A stretch of 64,000 nucleotides of DNA from Paenibacillus sp. URB8-2 (GCF_013393385.1 NZ_AP023239.1:620001-684000), one strand, 5' to 3'; positions 51,955 through 61,354 are shown, counted from the first letter of the stretch. Translations and numbers: made by a program. Notes: generated from the letters alone by a model not told the origin.

Positions 51955-54027
51955 ATGACTGTAAAATTTTCGCCCATTAGTCCGAAGCTGCCCGTCTTTA
52001 TGCATGGAGCCGATTATAATCCCGACCAATGGCTGCATGATCCTTATGTACTGGAGGAGGATATCCGGATGATGAAGCTTGCCGGCTGTAATGTAATGGC
52101 TGTCGGCATCTTCTCTTGGTCGATGCTGGAGCCTGAAGAAGGCGTGTTTGAATTCGCCTGGCTGGACCAGGTGCTGGACCGGTTCGCCGCTAACGGCATT
52201 TACGCCTGGCTGGCTACTCCGACGGGAGCGCGTCCGGCCTGGATGTCGGAGAAGTATCCGGAGGTGCTGCGCGCGGAGAAGAACCGCGTCCGCAACCTGC
52301 ACGGCATGCGCCATAACCACTGCATGACCTCGGCGGTCTACCGGGAGAAAACCACGATCATGAACACCAAGCTGGCCGATCGGTATTCGAACCATCCCGC
52401 CGTTATCGGCTGGCATATTTCGAACGAATACGGCGGCGAATGTCACTGCGATTACTGCCAGGAAGCGTTCCGCGGCTGGCTGAAGAAGAAATATGGAACG
52501 CTGAACGCGTTGAACTTAGCCTGGTGGACCAAGTTCTGGAGCCATACGTATACCTCGTGGTCCCAGGTCGAGTCGCCGGCTCCGCATGGCGAGAATATGG
52601 TGCACGGACATAACCTGGACTGGCGCCGTTTCGTATCCGACCAGACCATCGACTTCTACAAGCACGAGATCGTTCCGCTGAAGGCCATGAATCCGGATCT
52701 CCCCTGCACGACCAATTTCATGGACTGGTTCTACGGACTGGATTACCGCGAGTTCGCCAAGGAAGTGGACGTGGTCTCCTGGGACGCCTATCCGACGTGG
52801 CATGAGGCGACATCGGAAGTGAATATCGCTTCCTGGTTCTCCTTCAACCATGATATGTTCCGGACGCTGAAGCATAAACCGTTCATGCTGATGGAGAGCA
52901 CGCCGAGCCTGACCAATTGGCAGCCAGTCAGCAAGCTGAAGAAGCCGGGCATGCACAAGCTGTCCTCGCTGCAGGCGGTTGCCCACGGATCGGATACCGT
53001 TCAGTACTTCCAATGGCGCAAGAGCCGGGGGGCCAGCGAGAAGTTCCACGGAGCGGTCATCGACCATGTGGGCCATGAACATACCCGCGTCTTCGGCGAC
53101 GTTGCGGAGCTTGGACGCACGCTGGCCGGGCTAACGGAGCTTGTCGGCACGACCGTTCCGGCGGATGCTGCCATCCTGGCCGACTGGGATAACCGCTGGG
53201 CCGTGAACGACTCTCAGGGACCGCGCAACGGCGGGCTGCACTACGAGCAGACCGTTATGCAGCATTACCGGGCGCTGTGGCAAATGGGCGTGCCGACCGA
53301 CATTGTCGGCTCGGACGATGATTTCTCAGCCTACAAGCTGCTGATTCTGCCGATGGCGTACCTGCTGCGGGAAAGTACGGGCTCGGCGATCGACAAGTTC
53401 GTGCAGAGCGGCGGAACGCTGGCCGTCACCTATTGGTCCGGCATTGTCGACGAGAATGATCTTTGCCATCTCGGCGGCTTCCCGGGTCCTCTCCGCGAGA
53501 CGGTCGGCATCTGGGCCGAGGAGATCGACGGGCTGCACGATGAGCAATGCAATCGGCTGATTATGGGCGAGGGCGCCGGGTTCGGCGGCGAGTATGAAAT
53601 CCGCGATCTGTGCGAGCTGATTCATATCGAAGGCGCCGAGACGCTGGCGTTCTACGGCGACGATTTCTATGCCGGACGTCCGGCTCTTACCGTGAACAAA
53701 AGAGGAGAGGGCAAGGCCTACTATTTGGCTGCGCGAGTAAGCGACCCGGCGTTCTACGACGCGTTCTACGCCGGGCTGGTGAAGGAAGCGAACGTTCGGC
53801 GCTCGCTGGAGGCGGAGCTGCCGCAGGGCGTGACCGCCCAGCTGCGGACCGACGGAGAGCATGAGTATGTGTTCCTGCTCAACTTCTCGGGTCGCGCGGA
53901 GAAGGTGGAGCTTCCGGGAGAAGCCTTAGCCGATGCCGAAAGCGGCGCTGAAGTGTCCGGCGTTCTGGAGCTGCCGGTGTACGGGGTTTGCATTTTGAAG
54001 CGGGCCGCATCCGGGGTTCGGGCTTAA
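51955..54027 (+). CDS. GH42 beta-galactosidase, 690 aa
   Basis: HGADYNPDQWLHDPYVLEED at the N-terminus is characteristic of GH42. Acid/base E158 lies in HISNEYGGEC, nucleophile E314 in FMLMESTPSL; cysteines in CHCDYCQ fit the zinc cluster of the family (CxCxxC). A trimerisation domain and a small C-terminal beta-domain follow. No signal peptide, so it hydrolyses imported galacto-oligosaccharides. ATG after AAGGAGAGAAACCA. Confidence 0.94.
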   Translation: MTVKFSPISPKLPVFMHGADYNPDQWLHDPYVLEEDIRMMKLAGCNVMAVGIFSWSMLEPEEGVFEFAWLDQVLDRFAANGIYAWLATPTGARPAWMSEKYPEVLRAEKNRVRNLHGMRHNHCMTSAVYREKTTIMNTKLADRYSNHPAVIGWHISNEYGGECHCDYCQEAFRGWLKKKYGTLNALNLAWWTKFWSHTYTSWSQVESPAPHGENMVHGHNLDWRRFVSDQTIDFYKHEIVPLKAMNPDLPCTTNFMDWFYGLDYREFAKEVDVVSWDAYPTWHEATSEVNIASWFSFNHDMFRTLKHKPFMLMESTPSLTNWQPVSKLKKPGMHKLSSLQAVAHGSDTVQYFQWRKSRGASEKFHGAVIDHVGHEHTRVFGDVAELGRTLAGLTELVGTTVPADAAILADWDNRWAVNDSQGPRNGGLHYEQTVMQHYRALWQMGVPTDIVGSDDDFSAYKLLILPMAYLLRESTGSAIDKFVQSGGTLAVTYWSGIVDENDLCHLGGFPGPLRETVGIWAEEIDGLHDEQCNRLIMGEGAGFGGEYEIRDLCELIHIEGAETLAFYGDDFYAGRPALTVNKRGEGKAYYLAARVSDPAFYDAFYAGLVKEANVRRSLEAELPQGVTAQLRTDGEHEYVFLLNFSGRAEKVELPGEALADAESGAEVSGVLELPVYGVCILKRAASGVRA

Positions 54028-54097
54028 AGCCCTGGCGACCCAGTATCGGCTGTGGAGTGGAACCATCTGGAGATTATGGGACAATCGCCGGACTATT

Positions 54098-54156
54098 TAG
54101 GGGCCTGCTGGTCTGATGGATCAAGACGACGACCATTTCAAAGCTGCAGGCCCCTA
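54098..54156 (+). repeat. Inverted repeat downstream of GH42 gene
   Basis: TAGGGGCCTGC (54098-54108) is the exact complement of GCAGGCCCCTA (54146-54156), 37 bp apart. It directly precedes the 74-bp repeat. Confidence 0.6.
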
Positions 54157-54228
54157 TAAGCCAACAGCAAACGGCGCTCCGTCCCCTGAAGTTGGGGAAG
54201 CGGAGCGCTGCTTGTGCGTTGCCCTTTG
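54155..54228. terminator. Hairpin, copy 2 of the 74-bp repeat (between convergent genes)
   Basis: Nearly identical to 43927-44000: same flanks TATAAGCCAACAGC and GTGCGTTGCCCTTTG, with the stem arm slightly changed (AGCGCTGCTT). It lies between the convergent GH42 and GGDEF-EAL genes and could end both transcripts. Confidence 0.7.
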
Positions 54229-54258
54229 TCTCGGCCTGGGCGGTGCCGAAACGGATTT

Positions 54259-56073
54259 CTAATGGAGGCTCTCGGGCTCTTTGTCCAATACGGGGATTAA
54301 ATCAACGGAAGCCTCTTTCCAGTAGGCTAACCATTTCTCCATATCCTTTGCCGCCAGCGGCCTGCTAAAGAAGTAACCCTGGATTTTGTCACAGCCCTGC
54401 TCCAGTAAATACGCCAGCTGTTCCTGTCTTTCCACTCCTTCGGCAATGACCGACATGTTCATTCGTTTGCCGATCATAATAATATGCTCCACTAATGCTG
54501 CATGATTCGTGCCGGTTGGAATCGAATCTATGAAAGATTTATCTATTTTTAAAGTGGAGATCGGCAGATAGGTCAGGTAGCTTAAAGAAGAATAGCCTGT
54601 GCCGAAATCATCGAGGGCAATTTTAATGTCTCTTGCTCGGAGTGCATTCAATTTGGCGACAACATGATCGTAGAATTCGACTAAGACGCTTTCCGTGATT
54701 TCCAATTCCAGATAATTGGGTTGAAGCCCGAAGGATTCAAGAGTTTCCAGGACCAATTCATTAAAATCGGTTTGCAGCAGCTGCAGCATCGAAATATTGA
54801 CTGACATCGTTAAATGTCCGAATCCCTGTTCATGAAGAAGCTTCAGAAAAGCGCAGGCGCTGCGCAGCACCCAGGCTCCCAAAGGAATAATCAAATGCGA
54901 ATCCTCGGCCACTTTGATAAATTTCAAAGGAGAGACATAACCGAGATCCGGACTTTTCCAGCGCAAAAGAGCTTCCAGACCGGTCACTTTGTTCAGTATC
55001 AAGTCGACCTGGGGCTGATAGACCAGCTCAAACTCTTCCTGTTCCATTGCGGTATACAATTGTTTTTCTATATTCATCCTTTCGGCAAATGTATCGTTCA
55101 GGGGATGGTCAAATACGACGTAACTGCCTTTCCCCGCTTCTTTCGCCTTGTACATGGCAATGTCGGCGCGTTTAACCAGCTCCATAATATCGCTGCCGTG
55201 ATCGGGATAAATGCTGATTCCGATACTGATGCTTATGTGGAGCAGACTGTTATCCATATCAACAGCCTCTTTAAAACCGGTAAGAATTCGGGCGGCAACT
55301 CGATCAATATCCGCTTTTTCTTTCAGGGGCTGCAAAAGAATGATGAATTCATCGCCTCCGAACCGGTAGATCACCCCCTCTTTTTCTATGATGGAGAGGA
55401 GCCTTTCACTGGCTTTGACAATTAGGCGGTCGCCGAATTCATGCCCCATTGTATCGTTAATATATTTAAAATTATCGATATCCACGAACAGCAAGGCAGC
55501 TTTGCCGCTTGAATCCGCAAGGAGGTTATCGGCTGCATTCTCATATAACGCCAGCTTGTTGGGCAGATCTGTCAGTATATCGTGATAGGCCAAGTGATGC
55601 ATCTTCTCTTCACTTTCTGTAAGTTTCCGCTGATTCTCAATTAATTGATCGTACTGTTGTCTTAATTCATCCTCCGTAGCTATGATTTCTTCGTATGCGG
55701 CTTCCAGCTTCTCATGGCCGTCTACCATATCCCTGTACGTGATCTCCAGCTTTTCTTCCATTTTTTTAATCCGCTTGAGTGTTCTGAGAATAAGGCCAAA
55801 GATCAGAAGAGCCGTGGTGAAAACAAAGAACCATCCCTTGATCATATTGATTCTGGCGATCCATTGGAGGTTGCCTGTTATAGCTGAAACCGCTTTATCC
55901 GTTAGCAGAATCCACAAGCATCCCACAATAAAATAAATTCCGGCAATTCGGGTTGACCCCCACAGAGGACTAAAGGCTCGTTTATCTATAAGTGTCAGGT
56001 CAATTTCCTCATTTGAATTTCTGCTCAGTTCAACGAATTTATGAGTTTTCTCGTCATTATTTTTTTGCAGCAT
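54259..56073 (-). CDS. Membrane-bound GGDEF-EAL cyclic-di-GMP enzyme, 604 aa
   Basis: Two membrane helices (GIYFIVGCLWILLTDKAV and GWFFVFTTALLIFGLILR), a coiled coil (about 95-150), GGDEF domain with intact RFGGDEF, and EAL domain with GLEALLRW, LEITESV, ALDDFGTGYSSLSYL and IAEGVE motifs. Both synthase and phosphodiesterase sites look complete. No sensor domain beyond the membrane hairpin. ATG after GGAGGGGCGCT. Confidence 0.93.
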   Translation of the reverse strand: MLQKNNDEKTHKFVELSRNSNEEIDLTLIDKRAFSPLWGSTRIAGIYFIVGCLWILLTDKAVSAITGNLQWIARINMIKGWFFVFTTALLIFGLILRTLKRIKKMEEKLEITYRDMVDGHEKLEAAYEEIIATEDELRQQYDQLIENQRKLTESEEKMHHLAYHDILTDLPNKLALYENAADNLLADSSGKAALLFVDIDNFKYINDTMGHEFGDRLIVKASERLLSIIEKEGVIYRFGGDEFIILLQPLKEKADIDRVAARILTGFKEAVDMDNSLLHISISIGISIYPDHGSDIMELVKRADIAMYKAKEAGKGSYVVFDHPLNDTFAERMNIEKQLYTAMEQEEFELVYQPQVDLILNKVTGLEALLRWKSPDLGYVSPLKFIKVAEDSHLIIPLGAWVLRSACAFLKLLHEQGFGHLTMSVNISMLQLLQTDFNELVLETLESFGLQPNYLELEITESVLVEFYDHVVAKLNALRARDIKIALDDFGTGYSSLSYLTYLPISTLKIDKSFIDSIPTGTNHAALVEHIIMIGKRMNMSVIAEGVERQEQLAYLLEQGCDKIQGYFFSRPLAAKDMEKWLAYWKEASVDLIPVLDKEPESLH

Positions 56074-56315
56074 AGCGCCCCTCCATTATTAACCTAAGCT
56101 TATCACCTTCCCTGGATGTTGAAATTTTCAACAAAATTCTCCAAAATCCTCTATTTTTCATTAACTTTTAAAGAATATCCCCATCTTTTCACAAAAAGCG
56201 GTGCAAGCAGAATGAATAACGGAGCGCAGTGGATTCTATGAAGGATACCCAAATGGTGCTGCCTCAGAAAATATGGTAAGATGTAGGCCTAATTACACAG
56301 AGGAAGTGAAGAATA

Positions 56316-56672
56316 TTGATTAGTATAACCGTGCCTGAACCGGAGGTTACCATTACCAAGCAGATTGCCCCCGAACTAAGCAACATTTACGGATTTACGG
56401 ATTTCCACCTGATCACGAGGGAAAAGGGCGGCATTTTTATGTTTTACAACGACCGGGACGAGCTTCTGTTTGTCGGTAAAGCAAGAAAGCTGAGACCCCG
56501 AATTAAAAAGCATTTCGAGGATAACGTTTCCCCCATTAAAGACCACCGGAACGAAGTCGCCAAAATTGAGGTGTGCGTGGTAGAGGACCCCGTCGAACGG
56601 GAAATTTACGAGACTTACATTATCAATACGTTCAAGGCAAAGTATAACGTGGAAAAAGTATACTACCGGTAA
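56316..56672 (+). CDS. Small GIY-YIG domain protein, 118 aa
   Basis: TTG start after AGGAAGTGAAGAATA. GGIFMFYNDRDELLFVGKAR corresponds to the GIY and YIG strands (F in place of both Y positions), LRPRI holds the Arg, EREIYETYII the metal-binding Glu and YNVEK the Asn. Members such as UvrC N-termini cut DNA, but this stand-alone type has no known role. Confidence 0.75.
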   Translation: MISITVPEPEVTITKQIAPELSNIYGFTDFHLITREKGGIFMFYNDRDELLFVGKARKLRPRIKKHFEDNVSPIKDHRNEVAKIEVCVVEDPVEREIYETYIINTFKAKYNVEKVYYR

Positions 56673-56688
56673 GTTAACGCAAAACAAT

Positions 56689-56737
56689 GCGCCGCGAGGC
56701 CCTTTTCAAAAACAATGAGAGCGGGCCTCGGCGGCGC
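56689..56737. terminator. Bidirectional terminator between convergent genes
   Basis: GCGCCGCGAGGCCC (56689-56702) pairs with GGGCCTCGGCGGCGC (56723-56737, one bulge). It lies between the GIY-YIG gene and the ferritin-like gene. Confidence 0.75.
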
Positions 56738-56746
56738 AACTACACA

Positions 56747-57265
56747 CTAAATCTTGTCATGATTCAAGGTGAATAAATAATTGTACTTGCTCGCATGCTT
56801 TAACTCATCCAGGATAATGCCACCCACCGTATCCCGATAGATGCCAGCCGGCAGGCCAAACCATATTTTTCTGTACTTCTCCGTTGCCGACAATTCACCT
56901 TGAAGCGCCCGCTGTATCCCGGTAGTATAGGACTCTACTCGCTGATACTGCTCGTTACTGATCCCCCTGATTTCCTGACCCGTTAACTCTTTGTAGATCA
57001 CCCGAAACATACGGTTATGCCCCCGTTCATCGTCGCGGATGGAAGTAATGATCGAGGCTTGCTCGGAGTTTGGGGCGAGTTTGATCAGTTCATCGTAAAA
57101 AAGTTCGTCATTTCGTTCTCCCTGAACCGCTTCTTTGATCATATCCAAGGCCTGCGGGGTAGAGGTGGACCAAACGGGCTGAAATGTGGCTCTGCTCCAA
57201 TACGGGTTTACCCAATACATATAACCAGGACCTCCCAATGCTTTTTTAATCGTCAGGTTTAGCAT
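56747..57265 (-). CDS. Ferritin-like domain protein, 172 aa
   Basis: Four-helix-bundle pattern with carboxylate-rich motifs: MIKEAVQGERNDELFYDELI, SIRDDERGHNRMFRVIYKEL and LSATEKYRKIWFGLP with DELKHASKYNYL, consistent with a di-iron rubrerythrin-like centre. The start ATG 57265 is the best inside the terminator of the upstream gene but lacks a clear ribosome site; ATG 57217 is an alternative. Possibly involved in iron or oxidative stress. Confidence 0.65.
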   Translation of the reverse strand: MLNLTIKKALGGPGYMYWVNPYWSRATFQPVWSTSTPQALDMIKEAVQGERNDELFYDELIKLAPNSEQASIITSIRDDERGHNRMFRVIYKELTGQEIRGISNEQYQRVESYTTGIQRALQGELSATEKYRKIWFGLPAGIYRDTVGGIILDELKHASKYNYLFTLNHDKI

Positions 57266-57290
57266 ATGTGCAAACGCCCAATTTGGTTTC

Positions 57291-57318
57291 AAAAAAAGAA
57301 AACCGCCCAAAGAGCGGT
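57291..57318 (-). terminator. Terminator of the membrane haem-protein gene
   Basis: Minus strand: ACCGC / GCGGT stem around TCTTTGG followed by TTTCTTTTTTT, 24 bp after the stop of the membrane protein. Confidence 0.75.
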
Positions 57319-57342
57319 CGATAAACAGGATATGCAGGAAGA

Positions 57343-57957
57343 CTAAACGGCTTTCGGTTGAGCCTGTCTTTCCAGGAATGTAACCCCGACCCAGACAACG
57401 GCGGTGATCACGGCTGTGAGGATTGCCGATCCCCCTGCGTGAAGAAGCAGCAACGGAATCCACATGAGGCTCAGGAAAAAATGCGCTTTACGCATCCATT
57501 TATTTCGCACCCGCTTGATAAGCCACCCGTACCCGGCCAAAGTTAAAAGAATCAAAAACGCTGCCAATCCGGTAAATATTTTGTCGTCTTGAAGTCTCGT
57601 AATCAGATAATAAGCGCCATGCACCAAAATGAGGGCTAGTGCGGTCCAGCCCATGAACTGGTGAATGCGGTGCAGCAGTTTGCCCAGTTTTTGTACCGGA
57701 AGGGAGGAGGATCTGAGCTTCTTCTTGAAACGCACCCAGGAAAAGCTGACCGCTCCGCAAACGACAGCCATAGTTCCGAGCCATTTAAAAAGCTCCAGAT
57801 CTTCCTTTCTTCCTCCTTGAGGGGGCAAGCCCCCGGCACCGCTTGAAGGCTGGGGATGCGTTCCGTTGGCTTGAGCGTAGAAGGAATAGGCGATCAGCAG
57901 CAAACTGAATATCACAGCGAGAATGGCGGGAATCCATACTGTTTTTCTTTTTGACAT
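57343..57957 (-). CDS. Membrane protein, ferric-reductase-like transmembrane fold, 204 aa
   Basis: About five hydrophobic helices. Helix-borne histidines (LLHRIHQFMGW, ILVHGAYYL, RKAHFFLSLMWIPLLLLHAG) are spaced as for bis-haem b ligands of the ferric reductase/YedZ family. No flavin domain. ATG 57957 lies behind GAGAGGAGCGTGACGAAGCTCAC with modest fit. It could transfer electrons across the membrane; the ferritin-like gene next to it may be related in iron handling. Confidence 0.65.
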   Translation of the reverse strand: MSKRKTVWIPAILAVIFSLLLIAYSFYAQANGTHPQPSSGAGGLPPQGGRKEDLELFKWLGTMAVVCGAVSFSWVRFKKKLRSSSLPVQKLGKLLHRIHQFMGWTALALILVHGAYYLITRLQDDKIFTGLAAFLILLTLAGYGWLIKRVRNKWMRKAHFFLSLMWIPLLLLHAGGSAILTAVITAVVWVGVTFLERQAQPKAV

Positions 57958-58085
57958 GTGAGCTTCGTCACGCTCCTCTCTTTTTCTTTATAGTATCAGC
58001 AAGATATTAATTAATAATTAACGCAGACTGAATCTTTATTAAAAGGTACCGCCCTGTTTTGATAGGGAAATTCCAGGAATGGTCA

Positions 58086-58126
58086 CAAAAAAACGCCCCG
58101 GATGAGGCGAACAAGCCCGGGACGTT
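58086..58126 (-). terminator. Terminator of the FAD oxidoreductase gene
   Basis: Minus strand AACGTCCCGGG pairs with CCGGGGCGTT (one bulge), then TTTTTTT. Confidence 0.75.
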
Positions 58127-58185
58127 AGCAATCGGTTTTAAGCACATTTATGAGGTTAGACATCTTGGCTTAGGGTTTGCGCCGC

Positions 58186-58752
58186 TTAAGCCTTCAGCAC
58201 ATCATGGTCCACATAGCGCGCGCCGTTCAGCTCGCTGATGACGTTCACCGCCACCTTCGCGCCGTCGCCCGCCGTAATAACGGCATGCACGCTTACTCCG
58301 GCTACGGTGCCGGCGGCCCAGATGCCCTCGACGTTGGTCTTGCCGGCCGCGTCCACGGCGACGACCGTCTTGATTCTCGGCTCCGTGCCTTCTTTCGTCT
58401 GCACTCCCGCTTTGGCGGCTAGATCCGTCAGCACGCCGGTAGCCAGAATAACATGCTTTGCTTCATAGGCCGCTCCGCTTTCGGTTTCAATGGCAAAGCC
58501 GTCGCCGCTTTTAGCGATGGAAACGGCCTGTTCAGCGACCAGTTCGGCTCCGAACTTTACCGCCTGCTTGTGTCCGGTTTCCACCAGGTCGGGTCCGCCA
58601 ATTTCGGAAATGCCGTAGTAATTCTCGTACCAGCCTCTGCGGGTCATCCCTTTGTCGTTGTCGATAAGCAGCGTCTTCTTGCCCGCCTTGGCGGCGAACA
58701 GTGCGGCGCTTGCGCCGGCGGGACCGGCGCCGATTACTGCGATTTCGTACAT
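58186..58752 (-). CDS. Small FAD-dependent oxidoreductase, thioredoxin-reductase-like, 188 aa
   Basis: The Rossmann motif VIGAGPAGASAALFAAKAGK binds FAD; AKHVILATGVLTDLA and GIWAAGTVAG follow as in TrxB-like flavoproteins. The NADPH domain and CxxC pair are missing, so it is a half-length single-domain form about 120 residues shorter than TrxB. ATG 58752 has AGGAGGTCCTACT upstream; the frame stays open for 48 further codons through a tandem repeat. Confidence 0.85.
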   Translation of the reverse strand: MYEIAVIGAGPAGASAALFAAKAGKKTLLIDNDKGMTRRGWYENYYGISEIGGPDLVETGHKQAVKFGAELVAEQAVSIAKSGDGFAIETESGAAYEAKHVILATGVLTDLAAKAGVQTKEGTEPRIKTVVAVDAAGKTNVEGIWAAGTVAGVSVHAVITAGDGAKVAVNVISELNGARYVDHDVLKA

Positions 58753-58767
58753 AGTAGGACCTCCTAA

Positions 58768-58845
58768 AAGTTTTGCGTAGCAAAACTCGCTACGAAAGCA
58801 TGGGCTAAGTTTTGCGTAGCAAAACTCGCTACGAAAGCATGGGCT
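58768..58845. repeat. Two 39-bp tandem repeats with internal hairpin
   Basis: Units 58768-58806 and 58807-58845 are identical (start AAGTTTTGCGTAGCAAAACT, end CATGGGCT) with a decayed third unit to about 58905. Each contains AGTTTTGC / GCAAAACT. 39 bp is 13 codons, and in the frame of the oxidoreductase it reads LSPCFRSEFCYAK twice. Confidence 0.85.
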
Positions 58846-58931
58846 AAGTTTTGTGAAGCTAAGCTTCCTGAGAATGCTGCGCAGCAAAACTCGCATCGAA
58901 AGCGTATTGTCGCTATATATTATAGCGCTAT

Positions 58932-60671
58932 CTATGTCTTATTTGCCAATGCCTGCAGGCAGGGCAGGGTTACCCGGAAGGCTGTACCCTTGCCCGGGGC
59001 GCTCGTTACCCCGATTTCCCCGCCATGTGCTTCGGTTATCGATTTCGTAATCGACAGGCCAAGGCCGGAACCGCCGTACTTACGGGCGCGGGAGGGATCG
59101 CTGCGGTAAAACCGGTCGAACACATGGGGGAGATGTTCCGCAGGGATACCGGCTCCGTTATCCAGCACCGTCAGCTCCGCGCGGGAGCCTGAAGGATGCA
59201 GGGAAATGGCCACTTTTCCCGTTTTGGGATCGGTATGCTGCACCGCATTCTGGAACAGATTCAGAATGACCTGCTTGATTTTGTCCGGGTCGTAAAGCCC
59301 TTTTATGCCGGGGGAGAGGGCAAAGTCGACTTCACGGTCTCCGGCAAGCATCTCCAATTGAGGCCGCATTTCTTCGATCACTTCGTCCAAATAGAGCTCT
59401 TTGGCCCGGAGCTGCGGAGCGCCGTCCATCCGGGCGAGGAGAAGCAGATCCTCAACCAGCTTGTTGATGCGCTTCGATTCGCCGTGCATGCTATTCAGCG
59501 CGTTGTACAACTGGTCCCTGTTCTCCGCCGCTCCCCGCAGCAGCACCTCGAGAAAACCGTGTATCGAGGTCAGCGGCGTCCGCAGCTCGTGGGAGGCGTC
59601 TGCGGCGAATCTGCGCATCTGTTCCTTGGCTTCCCGCTCGTTCCGAAATGAAGTTTCCAGACGCTCCAGCATGCCGTTAAAGGAGGAAGACAGCTGGTCG
59701 ATTTCGGTCTGTCCCTGCGCAGACGGAAACCGGACATCGAGATTTCCCGCATCGATAATCTGGGCGGTCTTACCCATGTTGGACAGCGGGACAAGAGTCT
59801 TGCGGAGGGCGGGCATGTAGAGAAGAAGGCCGCCCACCAAAGCGGCCACGGACAGAGCCGCGTAAGTCAGCAGCTGGCGCATAATAACGTCGCGCAGAGG
59901 TGCCGTATCCGTGGTCATTTGCAGAACGCCGAGCGGATTGTCCGGATGGCCTATGGTCATGAATACAGCCAAATGCTCGGTGCCGTCTTCAGAAGTCAGA
60001 ATCTTGTAATTGCCCGCGGCTCTGCCGACGGGATGCTGAAGCAGCAGCTTGTATTCCTCGTCGGTCATCCGTGGAGCGGGCGAGTCGGCCAGCGTCTCCG
60101 TCTGCAGATCGGAAAAGGTGCCTTCCGAACTAAAGAGGGCGAGCGTAGTCCGGGCGTCCAGCAGCAGGGGGCGCCGTCCCGGGGTGCCCCTGCCGCTGCC
60201 TTGGGCGTCAGCGGAACCTCCCTGGCTGCCGCTCGGCCCGCCGTCACTGACCTGCTCGGTATAGCCGCCGCTCTCAGTGCCGCCGCTTTGTCCTCCGGCG
60301 CTGCCGCCCGGCTCCCCGTCACTGCCCTGTCCGGCGCTGCCGCCGGGCGCTGTATCGCTGCCCTGGCCGGTATAGCCGCCACTCTCTGCGCCGCCGTTCT
60401 CTGCCCCTATAGGGGGGCTTTCCGCCGCTCCGCTGCTCTCCTGGCGGTTCCCGGCCAACTCGAAGATCAGCTCGCGGGGAACCGAGCGGATTTGCAACTG
60501 CATGGCTTCCACCCTGCTGGTGTAAAGGAAATTGCGCATAATCGCGTATTGAAGCACTCCGATGAGCAGGAGCAGTCCCGAGAGAATCAGCAGCGAGATG
60601 GCAAGGAGCTGCTTGCGGAGCGAGCGGGGAGGATGCAGCCGATTCCTAATGGCCGATAAGAATGGAATCAT
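58932..60671 (-). CDS. Sensor histidine kinase, OmpR-partner type, 579 aa
   Basis: Membrane helix 1 at about 20-45, extracellular domain, helix 2 at about 265-290, HAMP, HisKA with FAADASHELRTPLTS (H361), N-box NLFQNAVQHT and DNGAGIP, YGGSGLGLSITKS. The extracellular part includes a Gly/Ser-rich stretch (about 78-165) built from GSDGEPGGSAG-like units. It overlaps the regulator gene by four bases. Confidence 0.92.
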   Translation of the reverse strand: MIPFLSAIRNRLHPPRSLRKQLLAISLLILSGLLLLIGVLQYAIMRNFLYTSRVEAMQLQIRSVPRELIFELAGNRQESSGAAESPPIGAENGGAESGGYTGQGSDTAPGGSAGQGSDGEPGGSAGGQSGGTESGGYTEQVSDGGPSGSQGGSADAQGSGRGTPGRRPLLLDARTTLALFSSEGTFSDLQTETLADSPAPRMTDEEYKLLLQHPVGRAAGNYKILTSEDGTEHLAVFMTIGHPDNPLGVLQMTTDTAPLRDVIMRQLLTYAALSVAALVGGLLLYMPALRKTLVPLSNMGKTAQIIDAGNLDVRFPSAQGQTEIDQLSSSFNGMLERLETSFRNEREAKEQMRRFAADASHELRTPLTSIHGFLEVLLRGAAENRDQLYNALNSMHGESKRINKLVEDLLLLARMDGAPQLRAKELYLDEVIEEMRPQLEMLAGDREVDFALSPGIKGLYDPDKIKQVILNLFQNAVQHTDPKTGKVAISLHPSGSRAELTVLDNGAGIPAEHLPHVFDRFYRSDPSRARKYGGSGLGLSITKSITEAHGGEIGVTSAPGKGTAFRVTLPCLQALANKT

Positions 60672-61354
60672 ATGAGATCCACCCGGTAGCCCGCGCCGCG
60701 AAGCGTGCGGATAATGCGGTGCTCCTTATCGCCCAGCTTCTCGCGCAGGGAACGGATGTAGACCTCCACAATGTTTTCTTCTCCTCCGAAGTCGTATCCC
60801 CAGACCTTGTCAAGGATCATCGGCTTGCTCAGCACAAGCCCGTGGTTGATGACCATATATTGCAGCAGCTCGTACTCCGTCGGCGAAAGTTCGAGCACGA
60901 CATCCTTGAAGCGGATTTCCTTTCTCCGGCTGTCGATCCGGAAGGGACCGCAGCGCACCTCGCCGAGCAGTCCCGGAAACCGGTTGCGGAGCCGCGCCTG
61001 AATACGCGCGAGCAGTTCGTCGAAGCTGAAGGGCTTGACCATATAATCGTCGGCCCCGATGGACAGACCCTTTACGCGGTCGTCGACCTCGTCCTTGGCC
61101 GTCAGCATAATAACGGCGATGTCCGGCTCCTCGTCCCGGAGATACCGGCATACATCGAAGCCATCCATTCCCGGCATCATAATATCGAGGATGGCTACAT
61201 GAGGTTTGAATTCGGCGGCGATCTCCAGAGCGGACAATCCGTCCGGCGCCGTTCTGATGTCAAACCCTTCATTTATAAGACCCAGTTCGAGGAACTGGAG
61301 GATGTGAGGCTCATCGTCCACCAGCAGCAGACGGATGCCTTGGTGAGCTTTCAT
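60668..61354 (-). CDS. OmpR-family response regulator, 228 aa
   Basis: Receiver with phosphoacceptor D57 in VAILDIMMPGMDG and K in YMVKPFSFDEL; C-terminal winged helix (FKDVVLELSPTEYELLQYMV, VEVYIRSLREKLG). ATG follows GGAGGGATATAC. First gene of a two-gene operon with the kinase. Confidence 0.94.
   Translation of the reverse strand: MKAHQGIRLLLVDDEPHILQFLELGLINEGFDIRTAPDGLSALEIAAEFKPHVAILDIMMPGMDGFDVCRYLRDEEPDIAVIMLTAKDEVDDRVKGLSIGADDYMVKPFSFDELLARIQARLRNRFPGLLGEVRCGPFRIDSRRKEIRFKDVVLELSPTEYELLQYMVINHGLVLSKPMILDKVWGYDFGGEENIVEVYIRSLREKLGDKEHRIIRTLRGAGYRVDLI

Noticed and set aside
50603..51955. 450-codon open frame on the minus strand
   Set aside because: Antisense to the LplA-like binding protein; composition typical of a shadow frame.
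58768..58905. CRISPR array at the tandem repeat
   Set aside because: Units are directly adjacent without spacers and no cas genes are near.
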